The position numbers and the translations under genes were made by a program. Shown here piece by piece: positions 12,576 to 24,170 of a stretch of 64,000 bases of DNA (the first letter of the stretch is position 1; each line of letters starts with the position of its first letter). Origin of the DNA: Dipteronia dyeriana. Lineage: Eukaryota > Streptophyta > Magnoliopsida > Sapindales > Sapindaceae. The stretch lies in contig CM065296.1 in assembly GCA_032871835.1 (NCBI GenBank), positions 4,412,001 through 4,476,000 on the forward strand, given 5' to 3'. The notes beneath the pieces were generated by a model. The model did not search any database. It worked only from the letters and a program-made list of their open reading frames with translations, and was not told the origin of the DNA.

Positions 12576-12700
12576 TCACTACAACAGATTCGATCATTTA
12601 CGGCGTACATTAATGGCGCATCGTAAATGTTATTAATCACGACTTGTGTTCAGTGCATATTTGAGGAACGCCGTAAAAAATGTATTATTTATGGTTTACA
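12576..12700 (+). mobile_element. Possible CACTA (En/Spm) transposon end
   Basis: CACTACAACAGATTCG looks like a plant CACTA terminal inverted repeat. The following 110 bp repeat short words (TTACGGCG, TCGTAAATG, GCCGTAAAAAATG) as subterminal transposase sites do. I found no convincing partner end, so this may be a broken end or chance. Confidence 0.4.
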
Positions 12701-15700
12701 TGTTGCGTGTCTTATTTAAGAGTCTTTTAAGACATACAACTCATGTCATTTATACATTTTTTTATAAACAAACTTTTTAGCTCCTAAAAAAAAGTTGACA
12801 CTTAATTTTTTGTTAGGCAAGTGTTTTAGGATAAAAATAATATTTGTTGATGATAATGATTTTAAGGACTATAATTTTCCTTTTTTATCTTGATTTTTTT
12901 AAAAGTTTTTTATAAGAGACGGATTAATAATTAAATTTTATTCAATTTTTTATATTAATTATTATAGATTAATTTAAAATATTACGAAAAAAATATATTA
13001 TTTTTGTTAATAAACATAGTAATAAGAATTTAAAATGAAAAACTACTTTTTAGAAAAATCTATTTATGTTTTCCCTTCACTTTTGTGAGTGAACAAATCT
13101 CATGTTTATCTGTTAAATTGTAAAAGGCAGAGAAACAGGTGAACAAGCCTCACATTTATTATCAAATTCAAATGAGTAGTATAACTTTGCTAAGACATTA
13201 GGGTGAAGTATGAGCGAAAGAAATAATAGAAGCCACATAGAGAGAGAGCCCCTACAATACTGTTTGATGCATGCATGTAAGCATGTTTCACGATCCCTTC
13301 TAGAAAGTGATCAATCGATATCGATCCATCTTCTTCAAAGCCAACAACACAACACAGACGTGTAAAACAGACAACCATAAGTGATAAGTCCATAACACAT
13401 GCACAATCAAAGAACACATAATGGTACGGTTTTTTTTTTTTTTACCTTCATTTCAGATGCTATCAGCTCTCTATGTGGATAATATTTGCCAGACCATTCA
13501 ATCAATCAATCAAAGTCGACTTTTGAGATATTATCACGGTTACATAGACTTGCATATTTCTATGGTCAAATACTAATTATCATCCGGTAACCTTTCTATT
13601 TATTGTACTAATAATCCCTATAAAATATTGAACCGGACATATTATAAATATATACTATTTTTTTATTAAAAATGAGGATATTAAAGTACTTTTAAATATA
13701 TATTTATTATACATATCTTATATCTTATACTATGTATAAAATAGCGAGTATCAGCTATAATTATAGCTCCCATTTATTTTCTTTGAATTCTTTTAACTGT
13801 AAAATTATTGTTAAAACCCTTTAAGTTTATATAATTTTCACTTTTTTATATCTTCTTACGTAAAATTATGGATATAACATTTAAAGTTTATATAACATCA
13901 CTTATATTTACGTTGAACATGGAATGACAAATACGACCCTTCAAGTTTGTATATTGTTTAATAGATAGGTTTTAGTAATAGTAATACAATAGGAACTGTA
14001 TTTTAAAATTGTAACACACTAAATTTTCGGAGATAAAAAAATAAAGATAAATTTATCTATTTTCTATTAACTATATGAAAAGAGAGAGTTGATCAGTGAA
14101 TAATAGCAACCCATTTTTTGTTTTAAAGTAAAATTACAGATACAACCCTTAAAGTTTATATAATTAATTGAATGATCACAATAGGAACTGTTTGTAAATT
14201 TATCATTTACTTTATAATTAAAAATTAAAAGGTGAAGTGAAAGTAAAATTATAGCCCTTTTTTTCATTTAATTTCTTTGGCTCTTTTTTTATTAACCATA
14301 TATATTTGTAAGTAAAATTATAAATACAACCTTAAAATTTATATAATTACTTAATATATCGGTTTTAGTAGAATTTTAATTATAGCATTCCTTATATTTT
14401 CTTTAAAAGTCAAATGGTAAATACAAGCCTTCAAATTTGTAAAATTACTTAATATACATATTTTAGTAATCGTAACACAATAGAGATTGTATAATAATTT
14501 CTAACATTTATTTAAATAAAATTAGAAAAACAGAGGAGATATAATGGTGCAATAAAGAGAGAAAAAGAGACACCAGAACCTTACCAAACAAAACCCGATT
14601 TTGTTTCGGCTTTTACAGGTGAGTTTTTAGATATAGGTTAATATTTGTTAAATTTTAGGTCGCTTGAAAGTGAAATAGTTTTGTTTTCTATGAATTTTTA
14701 AGTACTGAATTACTTCGATTGTGTGATTGGCAACTAAATTGCTACTCAAATATATGAACTGCGTTGTTGAAGAGTTCAAGAAAATGATTCAAATTTATAG
14801 GTCTTTCAATGAATGTGCTTTACAATTTTGTACCAATTAACAACGTAAAACTCAACTATATTAACATATTTATATTGTTATTATTTTCTTTTTTGTAAAG
14901 ATACGACTCATGTATTGATACGAGCACATTCCTTGCATATGCTCCAAAATCTAGTAATTTAAAAAATGACAGTACAATATACTTAGTATAAATTAATCAT
15001 TGAGTTTTTTTTAACACTAACTTAATTTACAAAATTTTTTTATATATTTATTACAAATAATTTATATATGGTTATATATTTTAAAATAAATTCACATTTA
15101 ATAATAATATATAAAAACTGATTTATGAAAAAGAAAATAGGAAAACAAAAGGAAACCCAGAAAATCAAAACTCGTACACTTTTTCTATCTTTTTTTTAAT
15201 TCCTTTTAAGAAATATATTATTTTAATTTGATAAAAAAATCCAAAAAATCGAAGCACATACATTGAAAAGAAAAAAAAAAGAAAAGGAAAAGAAAAAAAA
15301 ATAAAAAAAATTATGGGTTTACTTTTGTTTTCTTATTTTATTTTATTTTGTCATAAATCTGTTTTTATATATTAATATATAAGCTTATTTTAAATTATAT
15401 AAAAGATTTAAATTATTTTAAATAAATTATATATATATTATAAAAGATTTAAATTATTTTAAATATATATATCACAATCCTTAAACAATGAGTTAGAGTA
15501 GATTAGTTGGTTAGTCTTTTGTGGCTTTTATCCACAAGGGTGAAGGTTCAATCTCTCATTGATGTATTTTATTTTTTTAATTAACTTATGGATTTTGGAT
15601 GGAAGGGTAATTTCACCATTTCCTTTTGGCTATTAACTTTACGGTTAGTCAATCGTTTGGTCAACATTTTATAAGGATGTTTGTATAGTAAACAAAAAGG

Positions 15701-15880
15701 TTGCCGAAGAATGTAATTCCGTCCAAACTTAGAGGATATTTGTGCAACTAAGCCTATTCTTTTATATATAACATTGATATCATAAATTTTAAATTCAAGT
15801 TCGCCTATGTATCGAATCAAAAAAACCAAAATGTGGTTTTTAAGTTGGTTTTGAAATTATATTACGAACCTTATGGTATG
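12701..15880. other. AT-rich spacer with diverged interspersed words
   Basis: No gene. Between about 13790 and 14470 a diverged block recurs at least five times: TAAAATTAT, then ATACAACC or ATAACA, then TTTATATAATTACTTAATATA and GGTTTTAGTA. This suggests an old tandem or nested repeat. 15240-15310 is a purine-rich A/G stretch. Confidence 0.45.
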
Positions 15881-17100
15881 ATTAGGGTTATACAAAAAAC
15901 TGTCAAATTGAACCAACCCGTCTAACCCAACCCAAACTTTATGAGTTGATTCGGTTTCATATGTAAAAAAATTATTAATTGGTTTGTCATTTAACAAACC
16001 GATCAAAGATGGGTTTGGTTTGAGTTGTTAAAAATAAAATTCATAGAACCCAAACCAACCCATATATTTAATAAAATCAAATCCATATTTCCCGTTTTAT
16101 AATTTTTATTTATAATTATTTGTTTCTCATATAAATAAGTTTTTTCTTCTTCTCATTCATTATCATCAACCATTGATTGGTATTGTACTACTCATCTTTC
16201 CTTTATATGTTATACTTGTTTTAATAAATAAAATACAGTTACTCATCCCTACCAATGCATTTTAGAATATGAGTTTTATTATGTTTTATTTTTTATTTTT
16301 TATTTTTTATTTTTCTGTTATGATATCTTTTATAGTTAATTTGTTAATTATATAATATTTTTTAATTTTTAAAATAATTAAATAACATCTATATTTAATA
16401 TTTTTATATTAATTTTTTTTTATAATAATACGAAACATGATTTTTTTGTTTAAATATAAACCATTAAATCTTTTAAACCTAAAAATCAACTCAAATCCAT
16501 TCAAACCAACCCGTTTTTTTTTCGGTTTGAACTAATTTGACTAATTACATTAGTTTGGTTTGAATAGAAATATAATCAAACTGATATGTATCGGTTTGAT
16601 TTGATATTGAACTTTAATTCAAACCAAATCGAAAGATATGATCATATTATATAGGTCAATTAGCTAGTCATGGTAAGTTCGTAACTCATTAACCCACCTA
16701 CCATTTTAGTGAATATGCATCGTGATATCAGCAGAATTACGTGTGTTTGATGATGGAAGCCAGCAAAATGTTTGTCGGCTAATGATCATCAATCACTCAC
16801 GGAATTTTCATGGTTTTTAATTTTGTTTTGGGTCATCGTAGTCTTCGTTTAATTTCCACAATTTGCACTTTTTTGTTTTGTTTTGTAGTGTTGTTTGTGA
16901 ATTGTGAGTGATAGATGTTGGTTCGTCTTGAGTAGTGAGAGCCTAAGGCCACCATCATGAAGATGAGATCAATCGATCGATACTTTTTGTATAAATAGAG
17001 TTAGTCATCAATAATCAAACCCTTTAATTAATCATTACTTTGTTTTCTTCTGTGGAAGTGTGGAACTTGTGACACTCGTGTATATATTATTTAAACACGT
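15881..17100. other. Diverged repeat rich in GGTTTG/CAAACC words, then spacer
   Basis: 15890-16650 carries many words such as AACCAACCC, GGTTTGGTTTGAG and CGGTTTGA on both strands, typical of plant small hAT-derived elements. I could not define termini or a target duplication. 16650-17100 shows nothing. Confidence 0.4.
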
Positions 17101-17103
17101 ACA

Positions 17104-17104
<1 letters not shown>

Positions 17105-17148
<44 letters not shown>

Positions 17149-17296
17149 TATGTATGGTTGGTGAAAATATATATTAATATAATAATTTTCTACTTTGATA
17201 CGTAATGTATTAATTCTAAATCTTTACCGAACATAAATTAATATCGATTAAGTTAAAGTAATTGAATTTATCGATCAATAATTAAAAAAATAAAAT

Positions 17297-17342
<46 letters not shown>

Positions 17343-17455
17343 ATAAACAATCATTAGATTTTAGAAGTGTGATTTCCTACGTTTTATATAATCACTAAGT
17401 AATGTTAGGTGTATGATTTCCTACGTTTTATATAATTGCTACGTAATAAATTATT
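17105..17455. repeat. (TA)n tracts and a 44-bp tandem duplication
   Basis: Pure (TA)n runs at 17105-17145 and about 17302-17341. GATTTCCTACGTTTTATATAAT occurs at 17371 and 17415, a 44-bp tandem duplication with a few changes. Confidence 0.85.
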
Positions 17456-18424
17456 AGACCTGATAATTTCTATCCAAACAATAATGCACATTATCATAAG
17501 TGTTCATACCTGAAAAGGACACTTTAATATATAATACATAGCATATTTTAAATCCGTAATTATTGATCTAATCACAAGCTTGTGTAAAATGTAGATCTAA
17601 TAATCGATCGAATTTCAAGCCAAATTTTCATCCAACCGATTCAAATCATGTGCTCCTGCCTCCTAGGAACTCATTTCGCATATATTGTGATGTTACTCAA
17701 AACGATCCATAATCTTTTCATTTCATTGTACTACTAATCACCATTCTTGTTCAAATTTAATCTTAGGGCAAAAGAATCTAAATTCTGAGTGGTTGTTCTG
17801 TTCTTTTTTCATTGTTAGTAAATTTAAATTTACTTTTATAAGTTAAAAGTTAAAACCAATTTGTGTTTATAGTCTAGATTTGGGCCGTGTGGAATTTTAT
17901 ATTTTGGGCCTAGTCCATGTTGAACAGAAAAGTCTGCTATTAAACATAGCCAAAGCCCAAAATCATTTTGACGAACTCGAGCTGGCGGCTGTGTGTGAGT
18001 CACAGTACTTATTAAAATTCTCTTAACGTCGGAACTCAGATTTAAGTTTCCGTGTTAAATTGGTATAAAGCAGTTGATTAAAAAAAATGATTATCGTGTC
18101 AAGAAGACTCGATTACAATGTAATGGGTCGATTCATTCATGGCCCAAGTCAACTCGTGACGTACCCATATATGTTAGAGTCTACAAAAAAGAAAAAAGAA
18201 AAAAACCGTCAGATAAAACTTACCGAGTTTGCTTCAACAACCAAAAAAAAAAAAAAAAAAAACCTTATAAAAAGACACCGGTTACAACTTACGATGGTCA
18301 ACGATTAATTTTGATGAATGTTGACTAACGGTAGGGATGTAAGTGACAATTTTCGATAAAGTTGTTCTATATGTAAAAAGACAAACCTCAAAGAGTTTGG
18401 AGCAATTTGTTAAATATAATACTA
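17456..18424. other. Spacer, no gene supported
   Basis: 17880-17970 contains GGGCC and GCCCA words of the kind seen in some plant promoters, but no transcription unit follows that I can recognise. A 22-base A run sits at about 18242-18262. Confidence 0.45.
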
Positions 18425-18427
18425 TAA

Positions 18428-19433
18428 GGGGCCGTTTGGTATGAGATAATCAAAAAATATGATTTCTAGGAAAGTTAAACACAGTAATGCGATTCTTGAG
18501 AAACTTGTATATATGTGTTTGGTTGTGCATAGGAATATTGTGTTGGATTCCTACGAATATCAAGTAACAGTGTTTGGTTGTATATGGAAATTTGTTGTTT
18601 TTTTATTAGAAACTAAAAAAAATAAAAAAATAAAAATTAAAGTCATCTTATATGGTTAAAAAAAACCATATCAATTTCTCAATAATTTGGGTTTCTTTCA
18701 TCTCTTTCTTTCCATCTCTCCAGATCGCCGTCGTCCTTGCCTCTACATCGTCATCATCATCATCATCGTCACCTCCAACTGGGTTCTTGATCTTCATCGT
18801 CGTCTTCATCGAAGCCCGTCATTGCCGTCATCTTCATCGAAGCCCGCCGTTGTCATTGTCATCATCGAAGCCCGCCGTCGTCTTCGTCATCATCGAAGCT
18901 CGCCTTCGTCGTCATCATCATCATCGAGCAAACCCAGATCTTGTTTATTGATACGTGCTGCAATTTTTTTTCCTTTTTGTGTTGGACTGTTAGTGATGAT
19001 GTTTGAGATGTTGATTTGGTAATGGTTTAATACAAGATTTTTTGTGAGTTCTGATTGTGTTTTGATGAAGATGAAGTTGTATTGTTTAGTTGATGAAAGT
19101 TTAGGCTTTGAAATTTAAAATTTTGGTGTTTTGGTAGTGAGAAAGTGTAAGAAAATCAAAGAATAAAACTGAATTTTTTTTTTTACGATTATTTTTAATT
19201 TTAAGTTATTTTTTAAATTAAATATGGGTCCCACAATGATAATCTAATAAAGGGTAATATGAAACCCACATGTTGGGATAGGTTTCACATTACTCTCTTG
19301 AAGGGTAATATGATTCCCATGAGATTCACTTTCCCGGGAAACATGAAACATAAAACCTAAACCTATTATCAAACATGAGAATGCTATGAGATTCTCATTC
19401 TCATACAAAGATGACCTCATACCAAATGGACCA
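18428..19433 (+). mobile_element. PIF/Harbinger-like non-autonomous element, about 1 kb
   Basis: Terminal inverted repeats GGGGCCGTTTGGTAT (18428) and, in complement, TGGTCCATTTGGTAT (end 19433), flanked by the trinucleotide TAA on both sides (18425-18427 and 19434-19436). TAA/TTA duplications are the rule for Harbinger/Tourist elements. No transposase is present. The centre holds an unusual GC-rich block. Confidence 0.8.
18727..18930 (+). repeat. GC-rich CATCG/GAAGCCCGCC repeat inside the Harbinger-like element
   Basis: Repeats of TCATCATCG and ATCGAAGCCCGCCG(T) with a variable spacer. Both plus frames stay open through the block because of the repeat, so the two small ORFs here are not evidence of a gene. 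Composition is sharply different from the AT-rich flanks, which may mean captured host sequence. Confidence 0.7.
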
Positions 19434-19451
19434 TAATAGTAGATATTTTGT

Positions 19452-19699
19452 AGGGTTATTGGCACTAGTACCCCCTGAACTTTACGCGATTTTTCATTTT
19501 ACCCCTTGAACATTTTTTAGGCATTAAACCTCTGAATTTTAATTTATCGGCAAAACATGATTGTAGATACCTCTTCAAACAGAAGTTCATGGGAAATAAA
19601 CCAAGTTGTGTTACCAATAAATGAGAGTTCATAAGTTGAAAAGGTAAACTGCAAACTCGTGTAAAGTCCGGGGGGGAGGGAACTGATGCTAATAGCCCT
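19452..19699. mobile_element. MITE with long inverted repeats, probably MULE-derived
   Basis: The left end, AGGGTTATTGGCACTAGTAC with CCCCTGAACTTTACGCG, is mirrored at the right end (complement AGGGCTATTAGCATCAGTTC and GGACTTTACACGAG). About 45-bp inverted repeats over a 248-bp element. Flanking duplication is not clear (ATATTTTGT against TATTTTTAA). Confidence 0.65.
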
Positions 19700-20102
19700 T
19701 ATTTTTAAATTTTAAGTGAGGATATTTTAGTAAAAAGATATGAATTTCTCTTTTTAAACATGAAAGGAAACATAGTTCCCAAAATGAGTGAGATTAATCA
19801 AATTCTCTCTCTTTCGGAATTAAGTTTATGATTTGTGTGTCAGATTCCCAAAAAATTAGCAAATACTAAAATTCACAAATCGGAAACTTAATTCCTTCCC
19901 TTATATTGGATTCATGATTAGTAAATGTGAAATGTATGTTTTAAGGCTGATTTTTTTTAAAAAATCTCTTTTAACTACCATGCTTTGGTAGATTCTAATT
20001 AAAAAGGAAATAATATTGTTTGAGATCAATTAAGATATGATCGAAATCGTATTTTGATATAATTCAACGCAAGCGATGAGACTTGTAAATATACATAGAA
20101 AT

Positions 20103-20104
<2 letters not shown>

Positions 20105-20155
<51 letters not shown>

Positions 20156-20455
20156 TTTTGCTGTCAGTGCGTACTGATATAACTTATATCAGTGCGTTGC
20201 ATGTGGACCATTGATTATGGAGAAGTTTTGACATAACATATATATATATATATATATATATATTGGTTTTCCTGTCAGTGCGTATTGATATAACTTATAT
20301 CGGTGCGTTGCATGTGGATCATTGATTATGGAGAAGTTTTGACAAGTGCATACACTTTGAGTCAAAGCATGTAAATCTAATGATCCACGTTCAACGCACT
20401 GATGAATTTATATCAGTACGCACTAACTTGAAAATTTTCGTATATATATAGTTTT
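20105..20455. repeat. Foldback MITE family, one partial and one complete copy
   Basis: After a (TA)n tract, CAGTGCGTACTGATATAACTT is followed by TTGCATGTGGACCATTGATTA (20166 on), then a second (TA)n and a full copy (about 20264-20450). The complete copy has inverted ends of about 55 bp (GTGCGTATTGATATAA at the left, complement at the right) around AAGTTTTGACAAGTGCATACACTTTGAGTC. Other copies: 2830-3140, 21002-21215 and 56035-56190. Confidence 0.75.
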
Positions 20456-20474
20456 TATATCAGCTCTTTGCATG

Positions 20475-21001
20475 TAGGGGTGGGTACGGTTCGATTCGAT
20501 TCGATTTTGGATAAAACCCAATTGAACTTAAAATATTTCAATTCATCCAAAATTGAAATGGTTTAAACCTAATAAAAAATGGGAACCGAATTGAATTGAA
20601 CCTATTTTAATCGGTTCGATTCAATATGGTTTTGGGCCTAATGGGCCGGCTAGCTTAATTGGTCTTTTGAATTTATTTTTAACATTAATAGGTTATTGGA
20701 TACTAATTTTGGACATTTGTATAACCCAAAGCCAAAAAAACCCAAATCAAACCTAACTTAAAATTATATATGTGAAAATTAAAAACATATTAAATAATAA
20801 TAAGTTAATAACAAATCCATTCCAAACTCCAAAATAATATTAGGGTTTTTTTTAAGTTATATATTCGGTGTATTAGGTTCAATCTGGTTTTTTTAAAAAA
20901 CCAAACCGGTTTAAACCTAAAAAAAATTGGTTTTCATTTTTTAAACCTAATTAATGCTACGAATCGATTCGGTTCGATTCGCAACTTAATGTCCACCCCT
21001 A
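20475..21001. mobile_element. Non-autonomous hAT element nested in a foldback MITE
   Basis: Ends TAGGGGTGGGTACGGTTCG and complement TAGGGGTGGACATTAAG, flanked by TTTGCATG (20467-20474) and CTTGCATG (21002-21009), an 8-bp duplication with one mismatch. The interior is rich in GGTTCGATTC and AACCGG words. It splits a foldback MITE copy that resumes at 21002. Confidence 0.8.
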
Positions 21002-21215
21002 CTTGCATGTGGATTATTAGATTTAAAAGATACTTTGACAAGTGCATGCAGTTAAGTTAAAACATTTAACTCTAATGGTCCATATATAAAAAGATTTGAT
21101 AAGTGCATACACTTTGAGTCAAAGTATATAAATCTAATGGTCCACATCCAACGCACTGATGAATGTATATCAGTACGCACTGATTTGAAAATTTTTATAT
21201 ATGTGTATATATATA
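21002..21215. repeat. Foldback MITE copy, right part
   Basis: Continues the copy interrupted at 20474 (TTGCATGTGGATTATT) and also contains the characteristic GTCCACATCCAACGCACTGATG and TATCAGTACGCACTGA words. Confidence 0.7.
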
Positions 21216-22088
21216 TAGTAATGTTATACAACTTATATGATGTGATAAGTGAATTGTCATCACCACACACATGTGCGTAGCTATAAAAAACAATTATGGT
21301 GGGCTAATCTAAATATTATTTTCTTATTTTAAAGTACTAAAATTTTGAACTAACCACAAAACAATTTTCTATTTTTGTAATAATCATATCAAAACGATAT
21401 GAGAAAAATTTCATTAAAAAAAAAACATCAATGATACTCGTATACCAAGTTAGAGGGACATAATGAGTCTTACTCTAGAATACTTACCATATGCATGACA
21501 AACACAAAAACAAATGAAAAAGTATACATAACATATACAACACGATACTATCGAATTGGTGCACTACGAGGTTTCAAAGCATAAAAAATATCAATTACTG
21601 ATTCAGAAAGTTCCCTCTCAATTTAGATCACCAAACAATTCGCACGAAAGTTGTCATCCATCTTGTTGCGAAGTGGTGTTTTTGAAAAACGGTAAATAAA
21701 TGTGAATTCAAAATCATTTTTGAAAATCAAAATCAAAAACAAAAAACAGATGTTTATGATGCTACTAGACAGCCCCTTAGTTCTTCTAAAATTTTTCTTC
21801 CCTTTCTAACTTTGTTTCCCCATAAGAAGGCTATATTAGAGTACAAAACCTAAATCCCAATCATAAAATAAAATAATTAAATATCAATTGTAAAATACAA
21901 AATCTAAAATAATTTTTATTATAAATAATTAAATAAATAAAAAGAATATAGTTAAAGGAAATTACCTTCAAATCGTAACTTGTGATTTATGAGATTCAAG
22001 AGAAGAGAGAAGTTAGGGTTTGAGATTTGGAGAAATGAAAAAAGAAAGAAAAAGTTGGGTGTGGTCGCATTGTTGATGCTGAAATCTA
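21216..22088. other. AT-rich spacer, no gene seen
   Basis: No supported coding frame. Around 21690-21780 there is a diverged AAATCAAAATCAAAAAC stretch resembling the small element ends at 22321. Confidence 0.5.
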
Positions 22089-22281
22089 GGGGTGGGAACA
22101 AAATCCAGAACCGAGTCGAACCGAACCGAAAAAAGGGTATTCGGTTTGGTTCATACAGACTATTCGGTTCAAACCTATTTAAAAACAAATTTATTTTCGG
22201 TTCATTTTAAATCGATTTTGGATATCGGTTCAAACCGGTTTTGGATATCCAAAGCCGATTTAAACCGATGAACCGTCCTAT
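22089..22281. repeat. GGTTCGG-type MITE remnant
   Basis: Begins TAGGGGTGGGAAC and is filled with CGAACCGAACCG, CGGTTTGG and AAACCGG words as in the element at 20475. The right end near AACCGTCCTATA fits only weakly and no 8-bp duplication is visible. Similar one-sided remnants occur at 31790-31915. Confidence 0.5.
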
Positions 22282-22651
22282 ATAAGTAAAAAAAAAAAAA
22301 ACCATAAAAGTCACATCTTAGGGCCCGTCCTGTAAGCGTTTTTCAGTTTCTGTTTTTCGAAAATAAAAATGAAAATGAAAATGAAAATAGTGTTTTTGGT
22401 TTCAGTTTTAAATTCTGAAAACGCGTTTGGTAGCATATACTGAAAACTGTATTTTGAAAATGAAAACGGAAAAAACGCGTCTGGTAGATTAACCGAAAAC
22501 CATCAAAAATTTGATTATATAATTGACCAATATAATTTTTGTATTGTAATTTTTAAATTAAACAAAAGTAACACATCAAAAATTAATTCCAAAAAACATA
22601 TCAAAAAATGAATTAATCAAAACTAAACTCTTAAATTATAAATAAATAATT

Positions 22652-22704
<53 letters not shown>

Positions 22705-23054
22705 CCACGACCATCTCACAGATCGTTTTCCCCACAGACGGCCTTTCCTCAACGGCCTTAACAGGGTACTTACAAGCAGAGATGGATGGAGATCTTAAAC
22801 CATAACCTAGTCAGTACGTGGCGTTGTTAAACCTGAGTTCATCCTAGACAGCAACATTCTGGTTCCGTATGTGTCCAGAGTGTCTAGCCGATATACTAGA
22901 CCAGAAAACAAAATCTGTTCTGATATGCAGGATCCTCATATGAGGCAAGCATAGAGCATACTGGGATCTTGAAAAATCATAGTTTTAGACATAGAACCGT
23001 CTGAAGATTAGGACGAGAGAAATTTTAGAAAGCCATATGAAAATAAACACCCAA

Positions 23055-23112
23055 ACTTTATTTCGATTATCTGATGATTTTACAAAGAGAATAAGACTTC
23101 CTTATATAGGGA
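23055..23112 (-). promoter_or_regulatory. Left-arm viral-type promoter and poly(A) signal
   Basis: On the minus strand, CCTATATAAG (23110-23101) is followed about 45 bases later by AATAAA (23062-23057), matching the right arm. This close TATA/AATAAA arrangement is typical of pararetroviruses. It points leftwards, out of the inverted repeat. Confidence 0.65.
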
Positions 23113-23280
23113 GAGAAAGCACTCTACAAGCCAGAGACCAGCTTATCTTACAAAGGATAAGGCTAGAGATGGTGGCCGACAAACAACAATAATTTTACAA
23201 AAGTCAACAAAGCAAAAAGGAGGCTGCTCTGGCAGCTGGCAAACGCACTAATAATTATACAGATAGGGTTGACGAATATA

Positions 23281-24170
23281 CTACGGGCTGCTGAGATTAC
23301 AGGTGGCATGGTATTCGTCGTCAGAGTTGAGGGCCCAACAGATGGAACAAGGCCACGTGTCAGCCTGGTCTTGAGAATCCAGAAGATAGGAGTTCTGGAA
23401 GGGGTGACAGCTCCTTGATGGGTCCCGTGGGACATCTGGGAGGATGAAAAGAACGTCCGTTTTGTCATTGTTGATGTCACAAAGGAAATTGAGGAGAGGG
23501 ATCTGGATACCGGTCTGGTACATCCTTTCGTAGTCATACGAAGTATCCCATTCGTAGCTGACATTGGAGGTCCAAAGGAGTCGGGTATGTGGGTTGTGAC
23601 TGTAGGGCCTGCTAAAAATCCAAATGCATCATACCTTGGAGGCCGGTTCTGGGTCCATTTTCCAAAGATGGTATTGGCCCATGAGTTTGGTAAGTTCGGT
23701 ACGCCAGACGGGTAGAGGGTTAAACCATTGTAGAAAGGTCTGGAGGTTAGAAGAGGTTGGGCTCTGGACGAAGCCGTATAATGCTTGGAGGGGAAAGACG
23801 ATGGCATGATGATGTAGGACCGATAAACACCAAAGGAACCATAATACCTGGTTGGAATAATAGTAAAAGGGTGGAGATATAAAAGGGTCAAGAAAGGGTT
23901 TACTGGGGTTGGCTAACTGATGGTGGTAGCCCTGGTTGTTGATTTGAGCAAGATATCCGAGAAGATATGACTTTGCAAAACCGTGGACCTGTTGGACAGA
24001 GGGAAGCTGACCATGTGGTAGGGTAGCCATAAATTCTGGCGGGAAAGTAGGAGGTGGTGGAACAACAGGCGGAGCTGAGGAGGATGAGGCCTGTGAGGAT
24101 ATCATGTAAATCAAGGGGATGGGACCAACACGGGAAATCAGGGTGATGGAGTGAGGTCTTGAAAGCATAA
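23281..24170 (-). pseudogene. Left-arm second coding region, unknown function
   Basis: Downstream of RNase H, a Pro-rich start (PPVVPPPPTFPPEF) leads into an aromatic-rich region found also in the right arm, ending near 23281 with HATCNLSSP. Frames change several times (blocks 24168-23629 and 23523-23281). I do not recognise a domain. Some caulimovirids carry an ORF of unknown function here. Confidence 0.6.

Noticed and set aside
13190..13417. Minus-strand ORF of 75 codons
   Set aside because: No recognisable domain, no conserved neighbour or splice context; expected by chance.
16880..16890. TTTTGTAGTG as right end of the CACTA-like element at 12576
   Set aside because: Beyond the last few bases it does not match the left end, and subterminal words are missing.
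18652..19022. Two overlapping plus-strand ORFs with Ser and Arg/His-rich products
   Set aside because: Open frames are caused by the CATCG repeat. No start context, homology or splice structure.
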